A stretch of 64,000 nt of DNA from Alteriqipengyuania bathyomarina_B (GTDB taxonomy: Bacteria; Pseudomonadota; Alphaproteobacteria; Sphingomonadales; Sphingomonadaceae), in NCBI RefSeq assembly GCF_038594605.1, contig NZ_JBCFZM010000005.1:106650-170649 (forward strand), read 5' to 3'. The notes under the pieces are model-generated. The model made no database searches. It had not been told where the DNA came from and saw only the letters and a program-made list of their open reading frames with translations. The position numbers and the translations under genes are program-made. This document shows positions 42,189 to 51,475 of the stretch, piece after piece. Numbering within the stretch: the stretch's first letter is position 1; each line of letters begins with the position of its first letter.

Positions 42189-43583
42189 CTATGATGCCGC
42201 CGCAGGCCAGTTCCAGACGGCCATTTTTTCAATGCTCATATCCGCCATAGTGTAGGGGATCCCGCCGACGCCAAGCCCGGAGCGGCGCAGCCCTGCAAAA
42301 GGCATCCAGTCCACGCGGAATGCCGTATGGTCGTTCACCATCACAGCCGATCCCGCCAGAGACTGTATGCAATGATTGGCGATTGACAGCCGATCGCTGA
42401 ATACAGCGGCCTGAAAGGCGTAAGGCAGGGCATTGGCCTGCTCGATAGCCAGGTCGATATCGTCATAGCCATACACGCAGATCACGGGGCCGAAGATTTC
42501 TTCCCGGGATATCTTGGCACTTTCGGGAGGATCGACAATGACGGTCGGGGAGAAAAGAGTGTCACTCAGACGGCTTCCCCCGCACACCAGGGTGCCTCCT
42601 GCTGCGATGGCTTCATCGACCCAGCGTTCAACGCGGTCAACTTCCTCCGTTCGGATCAGGGGTCCGCATTGGGTCTCAGCATCGGCGGGATCGCCCACTA
42701 CCAGCTTTTCGGCAGCTCGCCTTAGGTCATGAGCGAAGTCTTTCAATTCTGCAGCAGGGACGTACACGCGCTGCACGGAAACGCAGACCTGACCCGAATG
42801 ATAGAACCCGCCTTTGAGCAACGAGGCGATCACTGCTGCGCGCTCCACGCCGCTGTCCACGATTACCGGCGCCGCGCCGCCGTGCTCGAGAGCAATGCGG
42901 GTTCCCGGCGCCAGCTTCGAGCGAAGCATCCAGCCGATCTTCGCAGAACCGATGAATGAGAAGAACTCCGTGCGCGGATCGGTTACCATTCTTTCGGCAA
43001 TATCGTTGCCGCAAGGTGCGAACCGGCACCAGGCCTCGGGCAGGCCGGCTTCATGAAGAATGCTCACAAAGCTCTGGCATGACAGAGGCGTTTCCAGCGC
43101 AGGCTTGATGAGAACGGGGCACCCGGCTGCTACCGCCGGTCCAACCTGATGGACGATCAGGTTGAGCGGGTGATTGAATGCCGAGATCGCCACGACAGGA
43201 CCGATCGGCTCGCGGAAGGTATATGCCGTCCTTCCCGCACCCGCTTCTGTCAGGTCCATGGGGATCTCGTGACCGCCGCCATCGCTGAGCGCCTGAACGC
43301 ATAAGTCGACGCTGTTGATCGCGCGACCGGCTTCCACGCGCGCATCGACCAGCGGTTTGCCGCCCTCCCTGACGATCTGGAGAGCCAGATCCTCGGCTCG
43401 TTCGCGCATGATATCCGCAGCCCGCCGGAGGATGGCGACACGCTCGTGCACGGCAAGCCAGCCATGGCGGTCGCGGTGGAGCAACTGCGCTTCATTCAGC
43501 CATTCATCGATTTGAGGCCAGTCGACAAGCGGCACTTCTGCAACCGGCTCGCGGTCGAACGGATTGTGAACGATCGTCTTCAT
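42189..43583 (-). CDS. Aldehyde dehydrogenase family protein
   Basis: 464 residues from the ATG at 43583, overlapping the upstream stop by 4 bp. ALDH features: VVAISAFNHPLNLIVHQVGPAVAAGCPVLIKPA, catalytic Glu in IALEHGGAAPVIV, catalytic Cys in GFYHSGQVCVSVQRVYV, and EEIFGPVICVYGY. Somewhat short for the family (usually 480-500). Paired with the acetolactate-synthase-like gene. Substrate unknown; an aldehyde from the TPP enzyme is a possibility. Confidence 0.88.
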   Translation of the reverse strand: MKTIVHNPFDREPVAEVPLVDWPQIDEWLNEAQLLHRDRHGWLAVHERVAILRRAADIMRERAEDLALQIVREGGKPLVDARVEAGRAINSVDLCVQALSDGGGHEIPMDLTEAGAGRTAYTFREPIGPVVAISAFNHPLNLIVHQVGPAVAAGCPVLIKPALETPLSCQSFVSILHEAGLPEAWCRFAPCGNDIAERMVTDPRTEFFSFIGSAKIGWMLRSKLAPGTRIALEHGGAAPVIVDSGVERAAVIASLLKGGFYHSGQVCVSVQRVYVPAAELKDFAHDLRRAAEKLVVGDPADAETQCGPLIRTEEVDRVERWVDEAIAAGGTLVCGGSRLSDTLFSPTVIVDPPESAKISREEIFGPVICVYGYDDIDLAIEQANALPYAFQAAVFSDRLSIANHCIQSLAGSAVMVNDHTAFRVDWMPFAGLRRSGLGVGGIPYTMADMSIEKMAVWNWPAAAS

Positions 43584-45220
43584 AGCTCGCACACCTTTGC
43601 GCCGAGTTCGTCGATCAGCACCTTCTTGTTTTCGGAGTAGTCGACGGGCAGATCGACAAGGTGCACGCCGCCCGCCTCGAATGCGGCGTTCAGGACCGCC
43701 ACAAGATCTGCGCTCCGCTCGACCCGGTGACCGGTCGCTCCATAGCTTTGTGCGTAGGTGACGAAGTCGGGATTGGAAAAGGTTAGGCCGTAGTCCGGAA
43801 AGCCGAGCTGGTCCTGCTTCCAGCGGATCATGCCGTATGCCGCATCGTTCAGGACGAGTACGACGAGGTTCAGGCCCAGCCTGACGGCCGTTTCCAGCTC
43901 CTGCGAGTTCATCATGAACCCGCCATCGCCGCATACCGCGAGCACTCTGCGCCCCGGCGACAGCATCGCCGCCATCATGGCCGATGGAAGGCCTGCGCCC
44001 ATCGTCGCCAATGCATTGTCGAGAAGGATGGTACCCGGTTCATTCGCAATGTAGTTTCTGGCGAACCAGATCTTGTAGATACCGTTGTCGAGCGCAACGA
44101 TATCATCGCGCGCCATTACGCTGCGTACGTCGGCAACCACGCGCTGGGGGACCATCGGAAAACGTTCGTCGTCGCTGGTCTCGGAAATGTGCGAAGCAAT
44201 CTCGTGGTGCAGCACAGTGTAATAGCTGCGATCGCACTGCAGCTTGCCATCCAGACGGTTTCCCAGCCGCTCGACCGATCCGGCGATGTCGCCGATGACC
44301 TCGAGCTGCGGGAAGTAGACCTGATCGACTTCGGCTGCCTTGTAATTGATATGGATGACGGTCTGCCCGCCCGGCTCCATGAAGAAGGGCGGCTTCTCCA
44401 CCACGTCGTGACCGATATTGACGATCAGATCGGCCTTTTCGATTGCGCAGTGAACATAATCGCCCGACGATAGCGCCGCGGTGCCCAGATAGAGCTCGCT
44501 ATCTTCATCGACCACGCCCTTGCCCATCTGGGTGTCGAAGAATGGAAAGCCGGTATCAGACACGAATTTGCGCAACGCTTTCGAAGCGCGGCGGCGGTTC
44601 GCTCCGGCACCGATCAGGAGCAATGGCCGCTCAGCCGCGATGATGCGCTCGGCCGCTTCGTCGAGCGCAGCATCTCCGGCGACCGCATAACGCCTGTAAT
44701 GCGGAGGTATGACCGGTTCGATCGTTTCCTCTTCAGCGATATCTTCCGGCAGCTCGAGCAGTACAGCGCCCGGCCTTTCTTCCTGCGCCAGACGGAAACC
44801 TTCGCGAACGAGCGAGGGAATGCGATTGCCGTTCACGATCTGGGTCGAAGCCTTGCAGAGCGGCGTAAACAGGGAAACGACGTCGACAATCTGGAACTGG
44901 GCCTGTTTCGATGTCTTGATCGGTTTCTGCCCAGTAATAATGACGAGCGGAAAGGCCCCGAGCGCGGCATAGGCCGCCGGTGTGGTCAGGTTCGTGGCAC
45001 CAGGCCCGAGCGTTGCCAGGCACACACCTGCCTTGCCGGTCAGGCGGCCATAGGTCGCCGCCATGAAGCCAGCGCCCTGTTCGTGACGGGCCAGAACCAG
45101 CGTGATGGCGGAAGTTCGCAGCGATTCCAGGAGATCCAGGTTCTCTTCGCCTGGAACGGCGAAAACATATTCGACGCCCTCGGCCTCGAGCGCGGCGACC
45201 ATAAGATCGGAAGCTTTCAT
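43580..45220 (-). CDS. Acetolactate-synthase-like TPP enzyme
   Basis: 546 residues, ATG at 45220 with GAGG upstream. TPP-enzyme domains in order: N-terminal PYR domain with the catalytic Glu in FAVPGEENLD, then LATLGPGATNLTTPAAYA; central domain; C-terminal PP domain with VCGDGGFMMNSQELETAVRLGLNLVVLVLNDAAYG. The partner regulatory subunit is absent, so it may be a catabolic ALS or another TPP carboligase. Overlaps the ALDH gene by 4 bp. Confidence 0.87.
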   Translation of the reverse strand: MKASDLMVAALEAEGVEYVFAVPGEENLDLLESLRTSAITLVLARHEQGAGFMAATYGRLTGKAGVCLATLGPGATNLTTPAAYAALGAFPLVIITGQKPIKTSKQAQFQIVDVVSLFTPLCKASTQIVNGNRIPSLVREGFRLAQEERPGAVLLELPEDIAEEETIEPVIPPHYRRYAVAGDAALDEAAERIIAAERPLLLIGAGANRRRASKALRKFVSDTGFPFFDTQMGKGVVDEDSELYLGTAALSSGDYVHCAIEKADLIVNIGHDVVEKPPFFMEPGGQTVIHINYKAAEVDQVYFPQLEVIGDIAGSVERLGNRLDGKLQCDRSYYTVLHHEIASHISETSDDERFPMVPQRVVADVRSVMARDDIVALDNGIYKIWFARNYIANEPGTILLDNALATMGAGLPSAMMAAMLSPGRRVLAVCGDGGFMMNSQELETAVRLGLNLVVLVLNDAAYGMIRWKQDQLGFPDYGLTFSNPDFVTYAQSYGATGHRVERSADLVAVLNAAFEAGGVHLVDLPVDYSENKKVLIDELGAKVCEL

Positions 45221-45312
45221 TCGTTGGTCCTCATTTTACGGGTTGCAGGGCGGTTCATGTCGTGCGCTGCCAAGCAGCTTACCCACAGCGACCGACCCGA
45301 TCGCCGCGCTTG

Positions 45313-46272
45313 TCAATGGTCGCGGTCATGGTCGTGATGATGGTTCTTCTCGACCTGATGGTCCGGGATCATGTCGGGATCACAGTCTGCAGCGAGACAG
45401 GCTTCGAACGTTGCATGGGCGATGGCGTGCTGCGTCTCGAGCATACCGCGAGCCCGCGCCTTCACATCCTCGAAAGCCTGCAACGAAGATTCGGCAGGAA
45501 CGATATGCGCCTCAAGCGCGCGATAATGCTCACTGATGCTCCAGACATGGACGTGATGGACGTCGGCCACGCCTTCTGTGTCACGCAGGTCGCTCACAAT
45601 GCGATCGAACTCGCTTTCGTCCGGCACCGCACCCATCAAGAGCCGCACCGTGCGAGGCAACAAAGTGACGCCCTGCCAGATCACATAGGCAGCAATGACC
45701 ACAGTGATGATCAGATCGGCAATATAAAGTTCGTATCGCAGAATGAGTACGCCAGCCACGATCACACCGACCGACGCCAGCGCATCGGACACATTGTGCA
45801 GAAAGGCGGCTTTCATGTTGAGGGAGTTCTTCGAGCTGGCGTAAACCATCACCGCCGTAACCACGTCGATCACCAGCGCTATCCCGGCGACCCAGATTAC
45901 GGTCCACCCCTCAACGGGTTGAGGGTCTGCGAAACGGTTGATCGCCTCGACGAGCAGATAGAAACCGATGATAAGCAAAGTCGTCAGATTGATGAGCGCC
46001 GCCACGACTTCCGCACGAGCATAGCCGAAGGTCATAAGCTTGTCGGCTGGCCGGCGCCCGATCCGCCTCGCAAACAGAGCCAGTCCAAGCGATGCCGCGT
46101 CGCTGAAATTGTGCAGCGCATCGGCGATCAGTGCGAGCGAACCCGACAATATCCCCCCGATGATCTGGGCGACAGTCAGCAGGACGTTGAGGGCGACGGC
46201 CAATACAAGGCGGCCGTCGCTCATGCTTTCTTCGCCGTGACTGTGCCCGGCATGACCGCCCGATTGTGCCAC
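45313..46272 (-). CDS. CDF cation exporter with His-rich ends (CzcD-like)
   Basis: 319 residues from a GTG at 46272 with AGGAGG upstream. N-terminal GGHAGHSHGEE; six helices with both classical CDF sites HNFSDAA and HNVSDALAS; a C-terminal cytoplasmic domain (GVADVHHVHVWSISEHYRALEAHI) and a His tail NHHHDHDRDH. Probable Zn/Co/Cd exporter. Last gene of the eight-gene czc operon. Confidence 0.92.
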   Translation of the reverse strand: MAQSGGHAGHSHGEESMSDGRLVLAVALNVLLTVAQIIGGILSGSLALIADALHNFSDAASLGLALFARRIGRRPADKLMTFGYARAEVVAALINLTTLLIIGFYLLVEAINRFADPQPVEGWTVIWVAGIALVIDVVTAVMVYASSKNSLNMKAAFLHNVSDALASVGVIVAGVLILRYELYIADLIITVVIAAYVIWQGVTLLPRTVRLLMGAVPDESEFDRIVSDLRDTEGVADVHHVHVWSISEHYRALEAHIVPAESSLQAFEDVKARARGMLETQHAIAHATFEACLAADCDPDMIPDHQVEKNHHHDHDRDH

Positions 46273-47141
46273 TACCTGCCTCCTTTTTCTGTTCTCTTGG
46301 TCGTCGTGACGGACTGCGCGGGGGAATGCTGGAACGTGCTGTTCGAGACATCGAGTTCGCGCGACAGTTCTCCAAGCGCCGAGATCGCGAGGCCGAGCAG
46401 CGCGAACCCTCCGACGAATGCCAGGAGCGTAATATGATTGGCGGCGACCGATCCGGTTCCCATGCGAAGCAGCGCGCGCGCCGATGCAACTATAAGAAAG
46501 CCCGGGATAATAGCCGCTAGCCAACCTCGCCCGTTGTCGGTGAATCCGTGCAGCGCCCAAAAGGTCAAGAGAGCGATCCCGATGAAAAACAGGGAAAAGA
46601 GGACAAGTAGCGCAAGCTGGTCCATCCTGCTCACTTGGGCGGATCGGTATTCATCGATCGCCTGGCGTCCTATTTCCAGGTTCGCAAAAACAAGCGCTGC
46701 AGACACCGCCATTGCTGTCGTCGCGGATGCAGCAGCGGCAGCACCCAAGATAACGCTGTAAGGCAGGATATCGGACGCCATCGACACCGAGATGCGACGT
46801 ACCAGGGTTGGCCTATCGGAGCATCGCTCAGGTCCGTCATCATCCGGTCTGAGTTTTGCGTATCGACCAAGCTCGTTGAAAATCAGAAGCAGCAGGCCGC
46901 CCGCCAGCATCAAACCAGTGAGTGTCCAGCGGGTGAGAGGAGATTGTCCCAGCGGAAGAGTTAGCAAGACGGCAAGGGCGGCAAAAGCACCCGAAACGCC
47001 GCCCGGCAGGAGCGGATGCAGGAAGCTCCAACTGCCTTTTGCCAATTTGCCGCCAATCATGACCCCGATGCCTGATAGCATCGCCAGGACAAGGACCCGC
47101 GAAAGGTCCTGCGCGGCAAACAAGGTATCGATTAGCGTCAA
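46272..47141 (-). CDS. Multi-pass membrane protein of unknown function
   Basis: About 289 residues from the TTG at 47141, which overlaps the previous stop; the start is uncertain. Seven or eight hydrophobic segments (VLAMLSGIGVMIGG, GGVSGAFAALAVLLTLPL, SDILPYSVILGAAAAASATTAMAVSAALVF, LALLVLFSLFFIGIALLTFWALHG and others). A remote likeness to ZIP-type transporters is possible but not secured. Coupled to CDF genes on both sides. Confidence 0.65.
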   Translation of the reverse strand: MTLIDTLFAAQDLSRVLVLAMLSGIGVMIGGKLAKGSWSFLHPLLPGGVSGAFAALAVLLTLPLGQSPLTRWTLTGLMLAGGLLLLIFNELGRYAKLRPDDDGPERCSDRPTLVRRISVSMASDILPYSVILGAAAAASATTAMAVSAALVFANLEIGRQAIDEYRSAQVSRMDQLALLVLFSLFFIGIALLTFWALHGFTDNGRGWLAAIIPGFLIVASARALLRMGTGSVAANHITLLAFVGGFALLGLAISALGELSRELDVSNSTFQHSPAQSVTTTKRTEKGGR

Positions 47142-47767
47142 TTCCTCTTCTCGCCGTGGACGGTTCCCGCCTCGTCGTGCACATCCATATGCGTATCGCG
47201 CAGGATCTGCACTCCGCCGTAAAGCGCTATGCAGGCGACCGCTATTCCGACCACTAGGTCGGGCCAGTTGGCACCGGTAATCAGCACAACGATGCCGGCG
47301 ATGATGATCCCGCCATTGGAGATGAAGTCGTTGAAGCTGAAGGTTGTCGCCGCCCGCATATTGACGTCCTTGTTCTCCACCTTCTGCAACAGGCGCAGGC
47401 AATAGAGATTCACCAGTCCCGCGACGAACGCCATCGCCATCATCAGCATGCCGCCCGGATCGGAACCTTCCACGAACCGTCGGTAAGCATCGAAAATGAC
47501 CCCAGCGGAGAAGACCAGCAGCATGATGCCGGAGAAACGCGCGGCCCCGCGTTTCCAGGTCCGCGAGCGGGTTAGCGCAAGCAGGCTGAGCGCATAAACG
47601 ATTGCATCCGATGAATTATCGAGGCCGTTTGCCAACAGCGCGTTGGAATCGGCAAAATATCCGACCGCGAAGAAGCCGATCGCGATGGCGACGTTAAGCC
47701 ACAGGACAACCCACAGGGTCTTGCGCTTTTCGGGCGACCCGGCATCGACCTCATGACCGCCACTCAT
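47138..47767 (-). CDS. Short CDF-like cation transporter
   Basis: 209 residues with six helices and no full C-terminal domain. Metal-site motifs read NGLDNSSDAIVY (DxxxD) and SFNDFISNGG rather than HxxxD, as in the protein at 40960-41577. A short His tail (HMDVHDEAGTVHGEKRN) follows. Overlaps the STAS gene and the next membrane gene by 4 bp each. Confidence 0.83.
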   Translation of the reverse strand: MSGGHEVDAGSPEKRKTLWVVLWLNVAIAIGFFAVGYFADSNALLANGLDNSSDAIVYALSLLALTRSRTWKRGAARFSGIMLLVFSAGVIFDAYRRFVEGSDPGGMLMMAMAFVAGLVNLYCLRLLQKVENKDVNMRAATTFSFNDFISNGGIIIAGIVVLITGANWPDLVVGIAVACIALYGGVQILRDTHMDVHDEAGTVHGEKRN

Positions 47768-48135
47768 GCTGTGTCCTCCCCGGTTCGTACCCAGCTTTCC
47801 GCATGACTACGCTGTGATGGCCGGAAGAACTTCATTTCGGCGCGGAAGAGCGAGGATGACATTTTCGTGCCCCACTCTTCCCATTTGCTGTCGCCGATTA
47901 TGGCGATCCGGCCGAAGCAGTCCTTATGCCGGACGTCGAACTTGAGATCGCGCCAGAGACCTCCGAGGTCCCAGCCCGAAAAGTCAGGCGCGAGCTCGAT
48001 TACCATCGGGACGGTGCCGGCCTCGCGCTCTGCGATACGTTCGAATTGGGGAACAAAGCGGTCATAGTCTTCATCCCCAAGCCTGCCTCCGGCGCGTATC
48101 CAGAGCAGTCCGTTCTCTTCCTTCAGTGCCAGCAC
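47764..48135 (-). CDS. STAS/SpoIIAA-like protein
   Basis: 123 residues. Starts MLALKEENGLLWIRAGGRLGDEDYDRFVPQFERI, then DLGGLWRDLKFDVRHKDCFGRIAIIGDSKWEEWGTKM and FFRPSQRSHAESWVRTG; this is the SpoIIAA-like/Sec14 STAS fold found in single-domain bacterial proteins. Role unknown; perhaps lipid binding or regulation. It sits 22 bp after czcA. Confidence 0.8.
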   Translation of the reverse strand: MLALKEENGLLWIRAGGRLGDEDYDRFVPQFERIAEREAGTVPMVIELAPDFSGWDLGGLWRDLKFDVRHKDCFGRIAIIGDSKWEEWGTKMSSSLFRAEMKFFRPSQRSHAESWVRTGEDTA

Positions 48136-48157
48136 CGTATTCTCCTTTCCCGATCGG

Positions 48158-51100
48158 TCATGCGATGTCCTTCAGCTCGGCCTCTTCATCGCTCGTCACA
48201 TTGCGACGCGGACGGTCCCACCACTTCTCGCGCCAGCTCCGCCCGTCGTCGGAACGGTGCAGTACAAGCCGCGCGATTGCGGGTAGGACGAACAGCGTGA
48301 GCGCGGTCGCCGTGATCAGACCGCCAATGACGACCGTAGCCAAAGGACGCTGCACTTCGGCCCCTGTTCCGGTTGCGAGAGCCATGGGTACAAAGCCGAG
48401 CGAGGCCACCAGCGCGGTCATCAACACCGGCCTCAGGCGCGCGAGCGCACCATCGGCGATTGCCTCATCAAGCGGCATACCGCTTTCAAGGCGCTGCCGG
48501 ATTGCAGTCATCATGACGAGACCGTTGAGCACAGCCACACCGGACAGGGCAATGAAGCCAACCGCCGCCGATACCGAGAAGGGCATGCCTCTTAACACGA
48601 GAGCAAACACACCGCCCGCCAAGGCCATCGGGATGGCGCTGAACACCGCCAGGGCCGGAACCCATCCACCAAGCGCCATGTACAGCAGGAGCAGGACAAC
48701 GGCGAAGCAGATGGGCACCACGATCGCGAGCCGAGCCTGCGCTTCCTGCAGGTTCTGATACTGCCCGCCCCACTCGATGAAGGAGGCAGGGGGCAGATCG
48801 ACCTGGGCCGAAACACCTTCCTGCGCTTCTTCGACGAAGGAACCGAGATCGCGTTCGCGGACGTTGGCGGAAACGATGACGAGCCGGCGACCCTGTTCGC
48901 GCCGGACTTCGGCGAGACCATCAACAACCTCAAAATCGGCCAGCGTTCGCAGCGGAACCGTGACGCCGTTTTCAAGGACGATCGGCAGGGCTCCTAGCTG
49001 GTCGAAATCGTCGCGCGTTGCGTCTGCCAAGCGGACGACGACATCGAAGCGGCGGTCGCCTTCGAACACCAGGCCCGCCGGTCGGCCGCCAAGCGCGATG
49101 GCAACGGATTGCGCCACGTCCTCGACCGTGAGACCGTACCGCGCGATGGTGGGACGATCGAAAGCGATGTCGAGCGTCGGAAAGCCCGTCACCTGCTGCA
49201 CCTTCACATCGGCCGCACCCTCGACAGCGCGAAGTACGCCTGCAACGTCGCCCGCCGCTTCGGTCAGTGCGGTGAGATCGTCGCCGTACAGTTTGACCGC
49301 CACATCGCCGCGTACGCCTGCGATCAGTTCGTTGAAACGCAGTTCGATAGGCTGACTGAACTCGTACAGGTTCCCGACAAGACCGCCAAGTGCACTCTCC
49401 ATCTCGCCAACGAGTTCATCCTTTGGCAAATCCGGGTCTGGCCACTCCTCACGCGGTTTCAGAATGACATAGGCATCCGATGCGTTGGGCGGCATGGGAT
49501 CGCTGGCGACCTCTGCCGTACCGGTTCGCGAGAAGACCAGCTCGACCTGCGGAAACTCCTCGAGCCTGTCTTCGACCCGCCGCTGCATCGCCAACGAGCG
49601 TTCAAGCGAGGTCGAAGGAATCCGAAGCGATTGCACCGCTATGTCGCGCTCGTCGAGCTGGGGAGTGAACTCACTGCCAAGAAAGCCGAACATTATTGCC
49701 GCGACTGCAAACAGGCCAGCACCAGCACCGATAACCGGCCAAGGGCGCGCAATGGTCTTGCGAATAGCGGGACGGTAGCGACCCTTTGCCATACGGATCG
49801 GTTTCACCTCCTTCTCGGTCAGCTTCTTGTTAAGCAGGACCGCGATCATGGCGGGCACGAAGGTGAGTGACAGCACAAAGGCCGAAGCCAGCGCTAGCAT
49901 GACCGTAATCGCCATTGGCGAAAACGTCTTGCCCTCGACCCCGGTGAAGGTGAGCAGCGGCGCATAGACCAGCAAAATAATTGCCTGTCCGTAGACCGTC
50001 GGCTTGATCATCTCCTGCGCGGCAAGCCGCGTCTCGGTAAGGCGTTCGCCCAGGCTGAGCAGCCGGCCTTCGCGATGCTGGCGCGCGGCAAGCCGCGCGA
50101 CACTGTTCTCGACGATGATCACCGCGCCATCGACGATCAGGCCGAAGTCGAGCGCGCCGAGGCTCATCAAATTGCCCGAGACGCCCAGCCTGTTCATGCC
50201 GATGGCCGCCATCAGCATCGAGATCGGGATGACCAGGGCCGCGATGATGGCGGCCCGGATATTGCCGAGCAGGAGGAACAGCACCGCGATAACCAGCAAG
50301 GCGCCCTCGACTAGGTTTTTTTCGACCGTGGCGATCGTCGCATCGACAAGCGAAGAGCGGTTATAGACAATTTCTGCCACCACGCCGTCGGGTAGCGATG
50401 CGCGCACCTCTTCCAGTCGGTCTGCCGCCTGAGCCGATACGGTGCGGCTGTTCTCTCCGCTGCGCATCAACACAGTGCCGACGACCGCTTCCTCGCCATT
50501 CAGCGAAGCAGCCCCCGTGCGCAGATCGCCCCCGATTTCGACATTCGCTACATCGCCGATGCGGATGGGTACACCCTCGCGCGTCGCGACGACAGCCTCC
50601 TCGATATCGGCGATTCCGCCCAGTCGGGCATCGACGCGAACGAGCAGGGCTTCATCGGCCCGGTCCACGAAATTGGCGCCCGCCGCGAGATTGGCGGCCT
50701 CGAGCGCATTGATCAGGGAGTCGAAAGACAGGCCGTAGCCTGTAAGCCGTGCCGGGTCGGGCTGAACGAGGAATTGCTTCTCGAATCCACCGATGGAATC
50801 GACCCCGGCCACGCCGTCGATCGAGCGCATGAGGGGTGCCACGACCCAGTCCTGCACAGTGCGCAGATAGGCAGCCTTGGCGACCTCGCTTTCCAGCCGG
50901 TCGCCGCGCTCGGTTATGAAGCTGCCATCTCTTTGCCAGCCAGTCTGGCCGCCTGTGGTCGCTCCCTTGCCGCCGGGATGCTCGTATTCGATCGTATACA
51001 TGAGCACTTCGCCAAGCCCGGTGGAAATTGGCCCCATGGTCGGCTCCGCCCCTTCAGGCAGCGAGGCGCCGATCGGCGCGAGACGTTCGTTCACCTGTTG

Positions 51101-51475
51101 GCGAGCGAAGTAGATGTCGGTGCCTTCCTCGAAGATGGCGGTGACCTGGCTGAAGCCGTTGCGCGAAATCGATCGGGTCATCTCCAATCCCTCGATCCCG
51201 GCAAGCCCGGTTTCGATTGGAAAGGTCACCTGCGTCTCCACCTGCGAAGGCGAAAGCGCAGCCGCGCTGGTATTGATCTGCACCTGTGTGTTGGTGATAT
51301 CCGGCACCGCGTCGATCGGCAGGCGCAACAGATTGAATGCGCCATAGATTGCCGCGAAAATGGTGAGGACGATAATCGCCCAGCGGAATCGCACGGCAAC
51401 ATCGAGAATCATCCCGATCAGGCCATGGTGGTGGCTACCCTCGTCCGAATGGGACGACGTTTGATCAATGGCCAT
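48158..51475 (-). CDS. czcA: CzcA-type heavy-metal RND efflux pump
   Basis: 1105 residues with 12 membrane segments. Helix IV motif GALDFGLIVDGAVIIVEN has the Asp, Asp and Glu of the Zn/Co/Cd or Co/Ni (HME1/HME2) type, in contrast to CusA. It has a long first periplasmic insertion (GGKGATTGGQTGWQRDGSF) and ends in a charged tail. Moves divalent cations with CzcB and CzcC. Overlaps czcB by 11 bp. Confidence 0.95.
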   Translation of the reverse strand: MAIDQTSSHSDEGSHHHGLIGMILDVAVRFRWAIIVLTIFAAIYGAFNLLRLPIDAVPDITNTQVQINTSAAALSPSQVETQVTFPIETGLAGIEGLEMTRSISRNGFSQVTAIFEEGTDIYFARQQVNERLAPIGASLPEGAEPTMGPISTGLGEVLMYTIEYEHPGGKGATTGGQTGWQRDGSFITERGDRLESEVAKAAYLRTVQDWVVAPLMRSIDGVAGVDSIGGFEKQFLVQPDPARLTGYGLSFDSLINALEAANLAAGANFVDRADEALLVRVDARLGGIADIEEAVVATREGVPIRIGDVANVEIGGDLRTGAASLNGEEAVVGTVLMRSGENSRTVSAQAADRLEEVRASLPDGVVAEIVYNRSSLVDATIATVEKNLVEGALLVIAVLFLLLGNIRAAIIAALVIPISMLMAAIGMNRLGVSGNLMSLGALDFGLIVDGAVIIVENSVARLAARQHREGRLLSLGERLTETRLAAQEMIKPTVYGQAIILLVYAPLLTFTGVEGKTFSPMAITVMLALASAFVLSLTFVPAMIAVLLNKKLTEKEVKPIRMAKGRYRPAIRKTIARPWPVIGAGAGLFAVAAIMFGFLGSEFTPQLDERDIAVQSLRIPSTSLERSLAMQRRVEDRLEEFPQVELVFSRTGTAEVASDPMPPNASDAYVILKPREEWPDPDLPKDELVGEMESALGGLVGNLYEFSQPIELRFNELIAGVRGDVAVKLYGDDLTALTEAAGDVAGVLRAVEGAADVKVQQVTGFPTLDIAFDRPTIARYGLTVEDVAQSVAIALGGRPAGLVFEGDRRFDVVVRLADATRDDFDQLGALPIVLENGVTVPLRTLADFEVVDGLAEVRREQGRRLVIVSANVRERDLGSFVEEAQEGVSAQVDLPPASFIEWGGQYQNLQEAQARLAIVVPICFAVVLLLLYMALGGWVPALAVFSAIPMALAGGVFALVLRGMPFSVSAAVGFIALSGVAVLNGLVMMTAIRQRLESGMPLDEAIADGALARLRPVLMTALVASLGFVPMALATGTGAEVQRPLATVVIGGLITATALTLFVLPAIARLVLHRSDDGRSWREKWWDRPRRNVTSDEEAELKDIA

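Noticed and set aside
45262..46437. 391-residue plus-strand open frame
   Set aside because: Antisense to the CDF exporter, which has both HxxxD sites.
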